Shown: one piece after another, positions 9,758-18,175 of the stretch
How the letters are laid out: every line of letters starts with the position of its first letter
Position numbering within the stretch: the stretch's first letter is position 1
Assembly (NCBI GenBank): GCA_963797605.1
Contig: CAWCPX010000009.1
Location: 186,001 to 250,000 of the forward strand
Origin: DASQPR01 sp963797605
GTDB lineage: Bacteria > Actinomycetota > Actinomycetes > Mycobacteriales > Micromonosporaceae
Direction of reading: 5' to 3'
DNA: 64,000 nt
Notes under the pieces: generated by a model
What the model saw: only the letters and a program-made list of their open reading frames with translations
What the model was told of the DNA's origin: nothing
Databases searched by the model: none
Made by a program: the position numbers and the translations under genes

Positions 9758-10936
9758 GTGTCCGCCCCTGACGAAGTGAGCCCGCCGCCGACCGAGAGCG
9801 GCGTGCGTGTCAGCACCATCGAACTCTTCTTCGACCTGGTCTTCGTCTTCACGGTCACCCAGCTGACGGCGATCCTGGCCGAGCACACGACGCTGTGGTC
9901 GTTCGGCCGGGTGCTGCTCCTGCTCGGCATCACCTTGTGGATGTACGGCGGATACGCCTGGCTCACCAACGCCGTTGCTCCGGTGAACTCGATCCGCCGG
10001 GGCCTGCTCGTGTCCGGGATGGCCGGATTTCTCATCATGGCGATCGCGGTCCCGCGCGCGTTCACGACGTCCGGATGGGCCTTCGGGCTCGGCTACTTCG
10101 TGGTCAACCTCGTGCACTCCGGCCTGTTCCTGCTCTCCGGCGGCCCGTCCGCGGCCCGGGCGCTGCGATCGCTCGGGCCGGTCAACCTCGTCGGCGCCAG
10201 TCTGGTTCTCGCCGGCGGCCTGGCCCCGATCGGCTGGCGCTACGGACTCTGGGGCGCGGCCCTCGCGCTGCAGATCGCCACGCCGTACCTGATTCCGATC
10301 GGTGGGTTCACGATCTCGGCGGCGCATTTCGTCGAGCGCCACGGCCTCGTCGTCATCGTCGCGATCGGTGAGTCCGTCGTCGCGATCGGTGTCGGGCTCT
10401 CCGCGTTGCACCTGGACATCGAGGTGATCGGCATCGCCGTGCTCGGCCTGATCCTCGCGTACTTCCTCTACTGGGCCTACTTCGGCGGCGATGAGGAACG
10501 GGCCGAACACGCGCTCGACGCGATCGACGACCCCAAGCACCGGGCACGGGTCGCGCTGCGCTCTTACGGCTACGCGCACTATCCGATCATGGCCGGCATC
10601 ATCGCCGTCTCGGCCGGCATCAAGAAGGCGACGTCGCACGCCTTCGGGCATGTCAGCCTGGCGCAGGCGATCGCGCTCGGCGGGGGAGTGGCGCTGTTCC
10701 TCGCCGGCGATCTGATCTTCCGTCGGATCCTGCGACTCGGCCCGTCCGGGTACCGGCTGGTGGCGCTCGCCGGCGCGCTCGCGAGCATCCCGCTGGGCCT
10801 GGTCGTAGCCGCTGGGCAGTTGGCCGTCCTCGTCGTGGTGCTCGCCGTGCCGCTGTCGATCGAGGGATATCGGCGCCTGGCGGCCGAGGGACATCGGCGC
10901 TTTTCGGCTCTATCGGTCGGCGAAGATCACCGGTAG
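9758..10936 (+). CDS. Low temperature requirement protein A (LtrA) family membrane protein
   Basis: This 392-residue protein has about ten to twelve membrane segments and the LtrA opening STIELFFDLVFVFTVTQLT near residues 18-37. A second conserved stretch is HGLVVIVAIGESVVAIG near residue 205. The GTG at 9758 is chosen because the family motif begins shortly after it and TAGGAT (9745-9750) ends 7 bases upstream, a leaderless promoter. LtrA was named from a Listeria growth phenotype at low temperature; its biochemical function is unknown. It stands 10 bases after the previous stop and 9 bases before the next gene, so it sits in a five-gene co-directional run. Confidence 0.85.
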   Translation: MSAPDEVSPPPTESGVRVSTIELFFDLVFVFTVTQLTAILAEHTTLWSFGRVLLLLGITLWMYGGYAWLTNAVAPVNSIRRGLLVSGMAGFLIMAIAVPRAFTTSGWAFGLGYFVVNLVHSGLFLLSGGPSAARALRSLGPVNLVGASLVLAGGLAPIGWRYGLWGAALALQIATPYLIPIGGFTISAAHFVERHGLVVIVAIGESVVAIGVGLSALHLDIEVIGIAVLGLILAYFLYWAYFGGDEERAEHALDAIDDPKHRARVALRSYGYAHYPIMAGIIAVSAGIKKATSHAFGHVSLAQAIALGGGVALFLAGDLIFRRILRLGPSGYRLVALAGALASIPLGLVVAAGQLAVLVVVLAVPLSIEGYRRLAAEGHRRFSALSVGEDHR

Positions 10937-10945
10937 CCTGCCTGC

Positions 10946-11539
10946 GTGGCCACCCCTGACGACTCCACACCGCACGTCTCCTTCGACGAGTACCGGATGT
11001 ATTACGAGTCCGCCGAACGTGTCACCGACCGGCGACTCGAGATCAACCGGTGGAACTACTCGATCGCCGTCACCACGCTGATCGCGATCGGACTGGTGCT
11101 CGTCTGGGGCACGTCCAACGACACGCACGAGGTCGTCGGCATCGCCGGTGTCGTCATGCTGTCGATCATGGCGTTCCTGCACTGCTCGTTCTGGATCCGG
11201 CAGATCGACGACTTCAAGGCGCTCAACAACGAGAAATTCTCGATCCTGAACGACATGGCGCCACACGTACGGTTTCAGCCGGCCGGCCCGTACGAGCGGA
11301 TCGGGTCCCACGAGCCCTTCCGTCGCGAATGGGACGCGATGATCGAGGACAACGCGCTCGCCGAGATCCACCGGACCGGGCTGCGGCGCATGCTGGCGTT
11401 ACGGTCGTCCGGTGCGGAGTATTTCGTGCCGAACGCCTTTCGGATCCTCTTTGTGCTCGTCGCGGTTGGTACAATTGTTCTCGGCGTCTTCCATAACCAC
11501 GGATTCTCGCCGTTCGACATGGACACGAAGAGCAGTTAA
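10946..11539 (+). CDS. Small multi-TM protein of the RipA / SLATT-like kind
   Basis: This 197-residue protein has a short soluble N-terminus, two closely spaced membrane helices at about residues 38-56 and 63-82, then LNNEKFSILNDMAPHVRFQP and a third helix near 165-183. This shape and the LNNEKF stretch resemble proteins annotated as RipA-family octameric membrane proteins and the SLATT effectors (2TM proteins linked to nucleotide-sensing conflict systems). The assignment is from memory of the fold pattern and is moderate. GTG 10946 follows TAGCCT (10934-10939) by 6 bases, a leaderless promoter. It is 18 bases before the deoxyribosyltransferase-like gene, suggesting the two work together. Confidence 0.6.
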   Translation: MATPDDSTPHVSFDEYRMYYESAERVTDRRLEINRWNYSIAVTTLIAIGLVLVWGTSNDTHEVVGIAGVVMLSIMAFLHCSFWIRQIDDFKALNNEKFSILNDMAPHVRFQPAGPYERIGSHEPFRREWDAMIEDNALAEIHRTGLRRMLALRSSGAEYFVPNAFRILFVLVAVGTIVLGVFHNHGFSPFDMDTKSS

Positions 11540-11557
11540 CGAAGGCGGCGAGCGGCG

Positions 11558-11959
11558 ATGACAGCGGGCGTGTATGTGATCATGCCGGTTGGATCCGACC
11601 CGGCGCACGCCCAGCGGCGCGCGCGGATCGACGCTGCCATCCGTTCCCTCGGCCTGCGGCCCTACCACCCGCTCGATCACCGGGAGCACACCGACGACGT
11701 GTCCGCCGCCGAACTCCGGCGGGAGGTGCGTGACTGCGTCGTGGCGCTCGCCGATCTGAGCCTGGAGCGCCCCAGCTGCTATTACGAGCTGGGCGCGGTG
11801 CACGGTGTCGGGCTGCCGGTGGCGGTGGTCGCCGAAGTCGGCACGATGATCCACCAGACGGCGGACCGCTGGTCGGTGGCCTACTACGACTCGTTCGACG
11901 ACCTGACCGCTCAGGTCCGCGAGGTGCTGCGGCCGCACGTGCCGGCGCTGTCGCGGTAG
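11558..11959 (+). CDS. Nucleoside 2-deoxyribosyltransferase-like / TIR-like Rossmann protein
   Basis: This 133-residue protein opens with a beta strand VYVIMPVG and has VVALADLSLERPSCYYELGA (residues 61-80), then HGVGLPVAVVAE. The Asp (residue 66) and Glu (77) of the ADLS-x6-YYELG pattern match the substrate-binding and nucleophile positions of nucleoside 2-deoxyribosyltransferases and related TIR/SLOG-like folds. Proteins of this type in bacterial conflict systems bind or cleave nucleotides such as NAD or cyclic nucleotides. It lies directly behind the small membrane protein on the same strand. The ATG at 11558 is supported by GGCGGCGAGCGGCG upstream, though no strong SD is seen. Confidence 0.65.
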   Translation: MTAGVYVIMPVGSDPAHAQRRARIDAAIRSLGLRPYHPLDHREHTDDVSAAELRREVRDCVVALADLSLERPSCYYELGAVHGVGLPVAVVAEVGTMIHQTADRWSVAYYDSFDDLTAQVREVLRPHVPALSR

Positions 11960-12008
11960 CTCCAGGCTTGCGGTCCGCCGCGGGTCATCGGCCTGGGTCC
12001 GATTTGTC

Positions 12009-12108
12009 GCGTGTCGACACGCCAACCCTCGGATTTCCGACGTCAGTGTTGCCTCGGCGAGTCTGCCGTGACGCTGACGTCGGAAATCCACACCCATCGG
12101 CGTGTCGC
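12009..12108. repeat. Palindromic repeat element, copy 1
   Basis: This 100-bp element opens with the perfect palindrome GCGTGTCGACACGC (12009-12022). It contains GGATTTCCGACGTCAG in the left half and its exact complement CTGACGTCGGAAATCC in the right half, and ends in GGCGTGTCG. The whole unit can fold into one long interrupted hairpin. Six related copies lie near 24.6, 24.9, 25.2, 42.9, 43.1 and 43.7 kb. It occupies the gap between the deoxyribosyltransferase-like gene and the next gene. Confidence 0.85.
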
Positions 12109-12176
12109 TCGAGCGTGTCGTGCTTTGTCCGAACCCCGGTTGACACGGGACCCGGAGCGGGCCGACGCTATCGGGC

Positions 12177-12740
12177 GTGACGTTCGTCTATGTACCGATG
12201 CGGCCTGGTCGATTCCTGGCACGCCGCGTGCGGGTCGACCGGCGCCGGGTCACCGTGGTCGAGACGGCGGCCGGCGTCATCGGAACGATCGGCCCGCTGC
12301 TGCTTCCGTCACCGATCCGGCCCGGCGACACGGTCGCGCTCGGCAGCGTTCTCGCGACGGCCGCCGGCGTCTGGTCGCTTCCGTTCGTCCCGGGCGCCAC
12401 CGGGGTGCAGGTCGTGCTCGACGCGGACGGGCAGGAGGTCGCTCGGGTCGACCGGCTGTCGCGGAGCACGAAGGCGCTACATCTGCGCAGCGGGACGGTC
12501 ACCTGGATCAACAGCGTCTTCCGTCCGCAGTACGAGGTCGAGGGCGCCTTCACGGCCAACCGCCGCGTGGTGCACAAGCTGGTGCCGGGGTTCTCACGGA
12601 AGCCGTTCGCCGGTGAGATCACACCGTTGCTGGTCGAGCGGCCCGACGGTCCCCTCACGGTGATGCTGGCGGCCTGGTGCACGGCGAGCCGCATCGAGGA
12701 GAAGGTCATCGCCGAGTCGGCGGATGCCAACACGCCCTGA
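12177..12740 (+). CDS. Hypothetical protein
   Basis: This 187-residue, probably cytoplasmic protein is rich in beta strands and has no signal peptide, membrane helix or known motif. Its middle and end read as alternating strands, for example TVTWINSVFRPQYEVEGAF and ITPLLVERPDGPLTVMLAAW. The start is a GTG (12177), with TTGACA at 12140-12145 as a possible -35 sequence. It follows the palindromic repeat and is separated from the chitinase by a less GC-rich promoter region, so it is probably a single-gene unit. I do not recognise the family. Confidence 0.6.
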   Translation: MTFVYVPMRPGRFLARRVRVDRRRVTVVETAAGVIGTIGPLLLPSPIRPGDTVALGSVLATAAGVWSLPFVPGATGVQVVLDADGQEVARVDRLSRSTKALHLRSGTVTWINSVFRPQYEVEGAFTANRRVVHKLVPGFSRKPFAGEITPLLVERPDGPLTVMLAAWCTASRIEEKVIAESADANTP

Positions 12741-12905
12741 CGGATTCTCTGAAGCGGACGTTAAATGCGGCGTGCCGTACCGACATATATTGCTCTACCT
12801 CTTGTTCTCAAGGCATCCACGCTGATATGTATATCCATCAAACAGGAAGGTTAACTAAGAGTACGGAAAACCAGCGTTCTACCTGATCAAGAGGGAGTGA
12901 GGCGC
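12741..12905 (+). promoter_or_regulatory. Chitinase promoter region
   Basis: This 165-bp stretch is clearly richer in A and T than its surroundings, with blocks such as catatattg (12784-12792) and tgatatgtatatcc. It ends in the SD GAGGGA at 12891-12896. No clear DasR-type operator was found. Confidence 0.5.
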
Positions 12906-14903
12906 GTGCGAGAAGGCGGAAGGCATCTCCTGGGCGAACGACGACGTCCAGTGTGGAAAGCCGCGCTAGCGGGTGTGCTGCTAGCCGGCGCGGCCGCGGT
13001 GCCAGTGGTGCTCACGACCACGGGGTCGGTCGCGAACGCGGCGGCGACCAGCGGTGGAGTGAAGATCGCGTACTTCGACCAGTGGTCGATCTACCAGAAC
13101 GCGTTCTATCTCAAGAACCTCGACACCGAAGGTATCGCCAGCAAGCTGAACTACCTGATCTACGACTTCGAGAACATCGACCCGACGAACCTGACGTGCT
13201 TCGAGGCGTCCAAGGCCTCCGACCAGGATCCGGCCGGAGAGAACGACCCGAACGCCGGTGACGGTGCCGAGGACTCGTTCGCCGACTACCAGAAGAGCTA
13301 CGACGCCTCCACGAGCGTCAGTGGCGTCGCCGACACGTTCAGCCAGCCGATCGTCGGCAACTTCAACCAGCTCAAGGAGTTGAAGGCGAAGTACCCGAAC
13401 CTGCACATCCTGCTGAGCATCGGCGGCTGGACCTACTCGAAGTACTTCTCCGACGTCGCGAAGACGGCGGCGAGCCGGCAGAAGTTCGTCAGCTCCTGTG
13501 TGGACATGTTCCTCAAGGGCAACCTCCCCTCGCAGGGCGGATACGGCGGCGCCGGCACGGCGGCCGGCATCTTCGACGGCTTCGACATCGACTGGGAGTA
13601 TCCGGGCGCGGCTGGCGGGCACCTCGGCAACCACGTCGACCCGACGAACGACCCGGCCGACTACACCGCGCTCCTCGCCGAGTTCCGTAGCGAGATCAAC
13701 GCGTTCGGTACGGCCAACGGCGGCAAGAAGATGTACCTCACCGCCGCTCTTCCGGCCGGTCAGGACAAGATTCCGTTCATCCAGACGAACCAGATCGGCC
13801 AATATCTGGACTACGGCAACGTCATGACCTACGACATGCACGGCGCGTTCGAACCGACGACCAACGAGCAGGACCCGATCTATCCGTCGCCGAACGACCC
13901 GTCGCACGTGGCACCCGGCACCGAGAAGTACTCGATCGACGCGGCCATGAAAGCGTGGACGGTCGGTGATCCGGCCTACGGCATCACCGGCGGGTTCCCG
14001 GCCAGCAAGGCGACGATCGGCTTCCCGTTCTACTACCGTGGCTGGACCGGCGTGCCCGCGGGCGCGAATCACGGGCTCTATCAGACGTCGACCGGCGGTT
14101 CACCGGGCATGACGCTGTCGGGCAACGTACCGGGCGTCGCGATGTACAAGGAGATCACGCCGCTCCTGACGAACGCCGCCGACACGTTCTACGACAGCAC
14201 GACGCAGTCGTCCTACTGGTACGACGGCACCAACTTCTACACCGGTGACTCGCCACAGTCGATCCAGGCCAAGGCGAATTACCTGCATTGCAACGGGTAC
14301 GCGGGCGCGATGATGTTCTCGCTCTACGACCTGGATCCGGCCGCGACCCTGTTCAACGACGTCGTCACGGACGTCAACGGCAGCGCTCCGGGCTGCACTC
14401 CGCCGACGACGACGAGCCCGACCACGGCGCCGCCGACCTCGGGGCACCCGACGACGGCTCCGCCCAGCTCGCCGCCGCCCAGCTCACCTCCGCCCAGTTC
14501 CCCGCCGCCGGGTTGCACCGCGCCGGCATGGGTCTCCACGCAGGCGTACCCCGGTGGATCCGTGGTCTCCGAAGGCGGCCACAAGTACACCGCGAATTAC
14601 TGGTCGCAGGGCGCTGACCCGGCGACGCACCACGCGCAGTACGCGGAGTGGACCGACAACGGTACGTGTGGACCGACGACCTCGCCCACCACGCCGCCGC
14701 CGACCACGCCGCCGCCCTCGGTGACCCCGACGCCGACGCCCTCGCAGACCGGCACGTCGCCGGCCTGGGTGGCGAACCACGCGTACGCGGTCGGCGCGCT
14801 CGTGACCTACCAGGGACACACGTACAAGTGCCTGCAGGCGCATACGTCCCAGGTCGGATGGGAGCCGGCGACCACACCGGCCCTGTGGCAACTCGTGAGT
14901 TGA
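12906..14903 (+). CDS. Secreted GH18 chitinase with two C-terminal carbohydrate-binding modules
   Basis: This extracellular chitinase of about 665 residues has a basic N-terminus and a hydrophobic signal (AALAGVLLAGAAAVPVVL) cleaved near ANAAA. The GH18 barrel spans about residues 45-495, with SIGGW and the catalytic FDGFDIDWEYP (acid Glu), plus the late barrel piece GAMMFSLYDLD. A Pro/Thr/Ser linker leads to two CBM5/12 modules, the first starting APAWVSTQAYPGGSVVSEGG and the second SPAWVANHAYAVGALVTYQG. GTG 12906 is chosen over GTG 12897 because GAGGGA lies 9 bases upstream of it; at 12897 the spacing would be zero. The gene is intact and is followed by a strong terminator. Confidence 0.93.
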   Translation: MREGGRHLLGERRRPVWKAALAGVLLAGAAAVPVVLTTTGSVANAAATSGGVKIAYFDQWSIYQNAFYLKNLDTEGIASKLNYLIYDFENIDPTNLTCFEASKASDQDPAGENDPNAGDGAEDSFADYQKSYDASTSVSGVADTFSQPIVGNFNQLKELKAKYPNLHILLSIGGWTYSKYFSDVAKTAASRQKFVSSCVDMFLKGNLPSQGGYGGAGTAAGIFDGFDIDWEYPGAAGGHLGNHVDPTNDPADYTALLAEFRSEINAFGTANGGKKMYLTAALPAGQDKIPFIQTNQIGQYLDYGNVMTYDMHGAFEPTTNEQDPIYPSPNDPSHVAPGTEKYSIDAAMKAWTVGDPAYGITGGFPASKATIGFPFYYRGWTGVPAGANHGLYQTSTGGSPGMTLSGNVPGVAMYKEITPLLTNAADTFYDSTTQSSYWYDGTNFYTGDSPQSIQAKANYLHCNGYAGAMMFSLYDLDPAATLFNDVVTDVNGSAPGCTPPTTTSPTTAPPTSGHPTTAPPSSPPPSSPPPSSPPPGCTAPAWVSTQAYPGGSVVSEGGHKYTANYWSQGADPATHHAQYAEWTDNGTCGPTTSPTTPPPTTPPPSVTPTPTPSQTGTSPAWVANHAYAVGALVTYQGHTYKCLQAHTSQVGWEPATTPALWQLVS

Positions 14904-14921
14904 CGCACTAGCGTCGGAAAT

Positions 14922-14964
14922 CGATGGGCGGTCCGGTCTTCCGGGCCGCCCATCGCCACGTTTT
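14922..14964 (+). terminator. Terminator after chitinase
   Basis: The stem cgatgggcggtccgg / ccgggccgcccatcg (about 15 pairs with one mismatch) has a 4-base loop and is followed shortly by TTTT (14961-14964). It begins 19 bases after the chitinase stop. A fragment gtcggaaatc, like the arm of the palindromic repeat family, lies just before it. Confidence 0.85.
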
Positions 14965-15019
14965 AATGTGGTGCGTCAAGTACAGCCCTCATCAAATCCC
15001 CTCAGACACGCGGAGTGCC

Positions 15020-15556
15020 ATGTCCGACCCGTATATCGCCCCGTCCAATCCGATCAGCCGTGCCGGCGCGGGCGTCGTCAGCGGGATCGCCGGCGGCGTA
15101 CTCCTCGGCCTGGTGCTGACCATCTTCGGCCACATCCGCCCGATCGGCGACCTGGTCGGCAAACCGTCCATTGAGGTCGGTTGGACGGTGCTGCTGGTGA
15201 TCTGCGCGGTCGCCGGTGCCCTGTATGGAACCTTCGCTGGCCGGTCGGTCAGCGCGCAGATCGTGCCGGCCATCGGCATCGGGATCTGTTACGGCGGCGC
15301 GTGGTGGCTGGTCTTGCAGCTGATCGCGGTGCCGCTGCGGGCGGGCGACGGGGTGTTCGCGTTCGCCGACGACAGCATGGTGATCCTCGGCGCGTACGTC
15401 GTGTTCGGGGTCGTGCTCGGCCTCGTGTACGCGGTCACCGGGCCACGGCGCCGGGTGCCCTACCGTCGGTCGCAGAGCGGTGGCGGCTACGGCTTCTACG
15501 CGATGCCGCAGCGGATCGCCCGAGCCCGTCCCCGCCGGCGCCGCCGAACCCGCTAA
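15020..15556 (+). CDS. Four-helix integral membrane protein, unknown
   Basis: This 178-residue protein has four membrane helices (starting near residues 16, 54, 81 and 118) and a very basic, Arg-rich cytoplasmic tail. No family motif is recognised. The ATG at 15020 is supported by GGAG at 15012-15015; the longer reading frame upstream overlaps the chitinase terminator and is not used. It stands alone between two terminators. Confidence 0.75.
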   Translation: MSDPYIAPSNPISRAGAGVVSGIAGGVLLGLVLTIFGHIRPIGDLVGKPSIEVGWTVLLVICAVAGALYGTFAGRSVSAQIVPAIGIGICYGGAWWLVLQLIAVPLRAGDGVFAFADDSMVILGAYVVFGVVLGLVYAVTGPRRRVPYRRSQSGGGYGFYAMPQRIARARPRRRRRTR

Positions 15557-15581
15557 GTCCGCCGTACCCGCTGAATACATG

Positions 15582-15623
15582 GATAACGCCCGCCCAGCCG
15601 GGATCGGCGAGGCGGGCGTTATC
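15582..15623. terminator. Bidirectional terminator between convergent genes
   Basis: A perfect 13-bp stem gataacgcccgcc / ggcgggcgttatc separates the membrane protein gene (ending 15556) from the convergent secreted-protein gene (ending 15638). Confidence 0.8.
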
Positions 15624-15637
15624 GCGGGGGGATTTCC

Positions 15638-16317
15638 TTAAAAGCGCTTGTCCAACGCTTTCACGACCCGGAGCGCGGCGGCCGTGTGCTTCGCGTACGC
15701 GTTCGGGTAGGCGCTGCGCTGTACCCGCTGAGCGGCGCACGTGACGCAGCCCCACGCACCCTTGTAGTGCACGAGCACCTGGTAGAACGCGTGCGCGGCG
15801 TAGGTCGGGTTCGTCAGCTGCTTCGGCGAGCCCCAGCCGGAGGAGGGGCGCTGCTGGAAAAGGCCGAGCGAGTCGTGGTCCACGGCGTACTTGAGGTTGT
15901 AGAGGTTCGACTCCTGCATCGCGGTCGCGATCGCGATCTGCTGGCCCCGGGCGTTGATGCCCATGCGATGCCCCTCGAGCACGATCGCCCAGGCGTTCTT
16001 GACCTGCGTGGCGGTCAGGCCGCTGATCTTCGGCAGCGGAGCCGGGCTTCTTCGGCGCGGGCTTGGCCGGCTTCGCGGGCGGTCCGGGTCTTGCTGCGGT
16101 TGGCCTGCGAAGCCGCGTCCGACCGGGTCGTGTTCAGTGCGGAGGCTTCGTCGGCGAGCGACGCGGCCGTGGCATGGGCGGGGACGGGGGCCGAGGATGG
16201 CGCCAGTTGGATTCCGAGGGCGGCGGCACCAGCGGTAAAAACACACAACGCGCCGACCGTGAGTCGGCGGGTGAGCAAGGTACCGGGGACGCGGGGGAAT
16301 CGACGATGGTTCGTCAA
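15638..16317 (-). CDS. Secreted transglycosylase-like cell wall protein (two frame breaks)
   Basis: This secreted protein of about 225 residues has a signal peptide (LTVGALCVFTAGAAALGIQL), an Ala/Lys/Pro linker, and a C-terminal lysozyme-like domain with the catalytic-type glutamate in IAIATAMQESNLYNLKYA and the conserved DHDSLGLFQQRPSSGWG. Such domains in actinobacteria are predicted to act on peptidoglycan. The linker is cut by two indels (near 16083 and 16042), which move the reading from one frame through a Lys-Pro-Ala run to another. A TTG at 16317 with GGAAG upstream is the likely start. A perfect hairpin lies in the 5' leader. Confidence 0.75.
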
Positions 16318-16771
16318 GATCGCTTCCGTTCCTTATCGATTGGCAGCACCCGGGGGATCGGTGCTGCCAACGACCGTGACACGGAGGGCCCCTGACCTGG
16401 CAAGACTACAGCGAGTAACTGTGAACCAGGTCACTTCCATCAAGGCATGATCGCGCTAAATCAGCAACAGATGGGAAAAATCGGGAATAGCCAATTGCGG
16501 GCCGAGAACGCACCATCTCGTGCGCGCAACCGACCCGTGGTCGGCTTTCGGCCCGTTTCGCGTGTGATGAGGGGTATCCCCCCGACGCCACAACTACGGT
16601 AAGCGACTCAATAAACACTAACAGTGAGTAATCGGATCGTCAACGGATGTGACGGACGACGCCTTGTCAAGGCCGATCGCGGGGCATTTCGACCTGACTC
16701 CGGAGGGTGAAATCAGGTGACGATTTGGTTACCCACCCAACTGGGAGGGGCCTTCGCGAGTCGTCATAGAT
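16318..16771. promoter_or_regulatory. Divergent regulatory region, 454 bp, without a gene
   Basis: This spacer separates the leftward transglycosylase-like gene from the rightward TPR gene. It holds the hairpin at 16340-16370 and an 8-bp inverted repeat tgacctgg / ccaggtca (16393-16400 and 16427-16434). It also has an AT-richer stretch at 16595-16640 that is the best place for promoters. I checked for a c-di-AMP (ydaO) riboswitch, which precedes such genes in Streptomyces, and did not see its conserved core. Confidence 0.5.
16340..16370 (-). promoter_or_regulatory. Perfect 11-bp hairpin in the leader of the transglycosylase-like gene
   Basis: The arms ttggcagcacc and ggtgctgccaa are perfectly complementary around a 9-base loop. 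The hairpin ends 22 bases upstream of the TTG start at 16317. On the minus strand it would form in the 5' leader RNA, or it could be a protein operator. Confidence 0.55.
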
Positions 16772-17971
16772 ATGGTCAGCCTCGAACCGTCACGTCGTAC
16801 CCGATACGCCCCGGCAGCCCCGGCACCCACCTCCACGCCGCAGCAGCCGCCGTCGCTCGTGTACAGCCGGCACAATCCGCCCGCGCAGCGTCTGTTCGCG
16901 GTGCTGACCGTGTTACCCGGTGCCGATCACGACGTCACCGGTCTCGCCGCCGCGATGGCCGCCCGCACGACCGAGACGGCCGCGCTGCTCGTCGCGCTCA
17001 CCGCCGGCGGGCTCGTCGAGGAGCGCTCGCCGGGCCGGTTCCGCACCGCGCCGGCCGCGGCCGGGTTCCGACCGCCGCAGGTCGAGACCCGGGCGCTGCA
17101 GCGGTGGTACGACTGGTGCCTGGCGAGCGTCACCGCCGGTGCCGAGGCGCTCTACCCGCAGGCGCTGCGGCTCGACTCCCCGTCGCAGCGAAGTCTGATC
17201 CCGCATCCGGTGCTCACGACGCCCGCACAGGCGGCCCGCTGGCTCGACGCCGAGATCGAGAACCTCGCCGCCGCGATCATGACCGCCCACCGCCAGGGCC
17301 TGCACCGGTACGCGTGGTTGCTCGCGGACGGGCTCCGCGGTTGGTCGTGGCAGGTCCCGCAGGCCGTCGACTGGATCGCGGTCGCCATCGCGGCCCGGGA
17401 GGCGGCCCGATCGGCCGGTGACGGACGGGCCGGCGCCGCCGCGCACCTCTGCCTGGCCGACGCCTCGATCCTGGCCGGAGACCTCGTGCTCGCGGTGGAC
17501 GCGTGCACGGCGGCGGAACGGAACGCGGCTCGCAGTGGCTGGCTGAGCGGCCGGGCGGCGGCTCTCGGCAACCGGGGCGGCATCCACCGGCGCGAGGGCC
17601 GTTACGCCGAGGCGCTGGCGGACTACGACGCCGCCCTGGAGTTGTTCGGCGCGGCCGGCCGGGCCGGGCACAAAGCCGCCGTCTACAACAACGTCGGCGC
17701 GCTGCACCTGCTCCTCGGCAGGCCCGAGCGGTCCGCCGAGTGTCACCGCCGGGCGCTGGCGATCCACCGGCAGACGGGTTCCGTCGCCGGTGAGGCTCGG
17801 AGCCTGCATCTGCTGGCAGAGGCGTTGCGGGCAGCCGGTCAGCTCGATGCCGCCGAGCGCGGGCTTCTCACCGCGTTGGCCGCGTACGCGCAGTTGGGCG
17901 ATCGGTCGGGGGAGTCGGTGATCCGGGCGGCACTGGCGGATCTGCGGAGCGACGTCGACCTGGCTGCGTAG
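16772..17971 (+). CDS. TPR protein related to the C-terminal half of AfsR/SARP regulators
   Basis: This 399-residue protein has a winged-helix-like segment (residues about 35-85, LFAVLTVLPGADHDVTGLA) and then tetratricopeptide repeats across about 200-395, for example GRYAEALADYDAALELFGAA and RPERSAECHRRALAIH. This is the arrangement behind the NB-ARC ATPase of AfsR-type regulators, but neither the DNA-binding SARP domain nor the ATPase is present. It may be a signalling or protein-binding remnant. The N-terminal 30 residues are Pro/Thr/Ala-rich. Its stop codon coincides with the left end of an inverted-repeat element, so the original C-terminus may have been altered. Confidence 0.7.
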   Translation: MVSLEPSRRTRYAPAAPAPTSTPQQPPSLVYSRHNPPAQRLFAVLTVLPGADHDVTGLAAAMAARTTETAALLVALTAGGLVEERSPGRFRTAPAAAGFRPPQVETRALQRWYDWCLASVTAGAEALYPQALRLDSPSQRSLIPHPVLTTPAQAARWLDAEIENLAAAIMTAHRQGLHRYAWLLADGLRGWSWQVPQAVDWIAVAIAAREAARSAGDGRAGAAAHLCLADASILAGDLVLAVDACTAAERNAARSGWLSGRAAALGNRGGIHRREGRYAEALADYDAALELFGAAGRAGHKAAVYNNVGALHLLLGRPERSAECHRRALAIHRQTGSVAGEARSLHLLAEALRAAGQLDAAERGLLTALAAYAQLGDRSGESVIRAALADLRSDVDLAA

Positions 17972-18135
17972 GCCCTGTCCTGCCGTTTATGGTGAGGCGA
18001 GGCGGATTCCAGGCGGCGATCCGGCACGCTCGCAGCAGTCCTGAATACCGCGTTTGTATTGAAGGATCTGCCAGAGCGCCGCCGGTCGTCGTCTAGGGCG
18101 GCCGCAGTCCACCGATGATCGGCAGGACAGGGCCT
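17970..18135. mobile_element. Small inverted-repeat-bounded element (MITE-like)
   Basis: The 16-bp sequence aggccctgtcctgccg (17970-17985) is repeated as a perfect inverted copy at 18120-18135, enclosing 134 bp without an ORF. Terminal GGCCCTGTCCTG-type repeats resemble insertion sequence ends. No transposase is present, so it would be non-autonomous. No clear target duplication was seen. Confidence 0.6.
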
Positions 18136-18175
18136 CACGGCGATCACGGGTCGCGGCCGGTGGACGCCGACCGGC

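Noticed and set aside
12741..12905. DasR-type operator in the chitinase promoter
   Set aside because: No ACTGGTCTAGACCAGT-like palindrome was found in the region.
16318..16771. c-di-AMP (ydaO) riboswitch upstream of the transglycosylase-like gene
   Set aside because: The conserved GGGGAACC and similar core blocks were not found on the minus strand.
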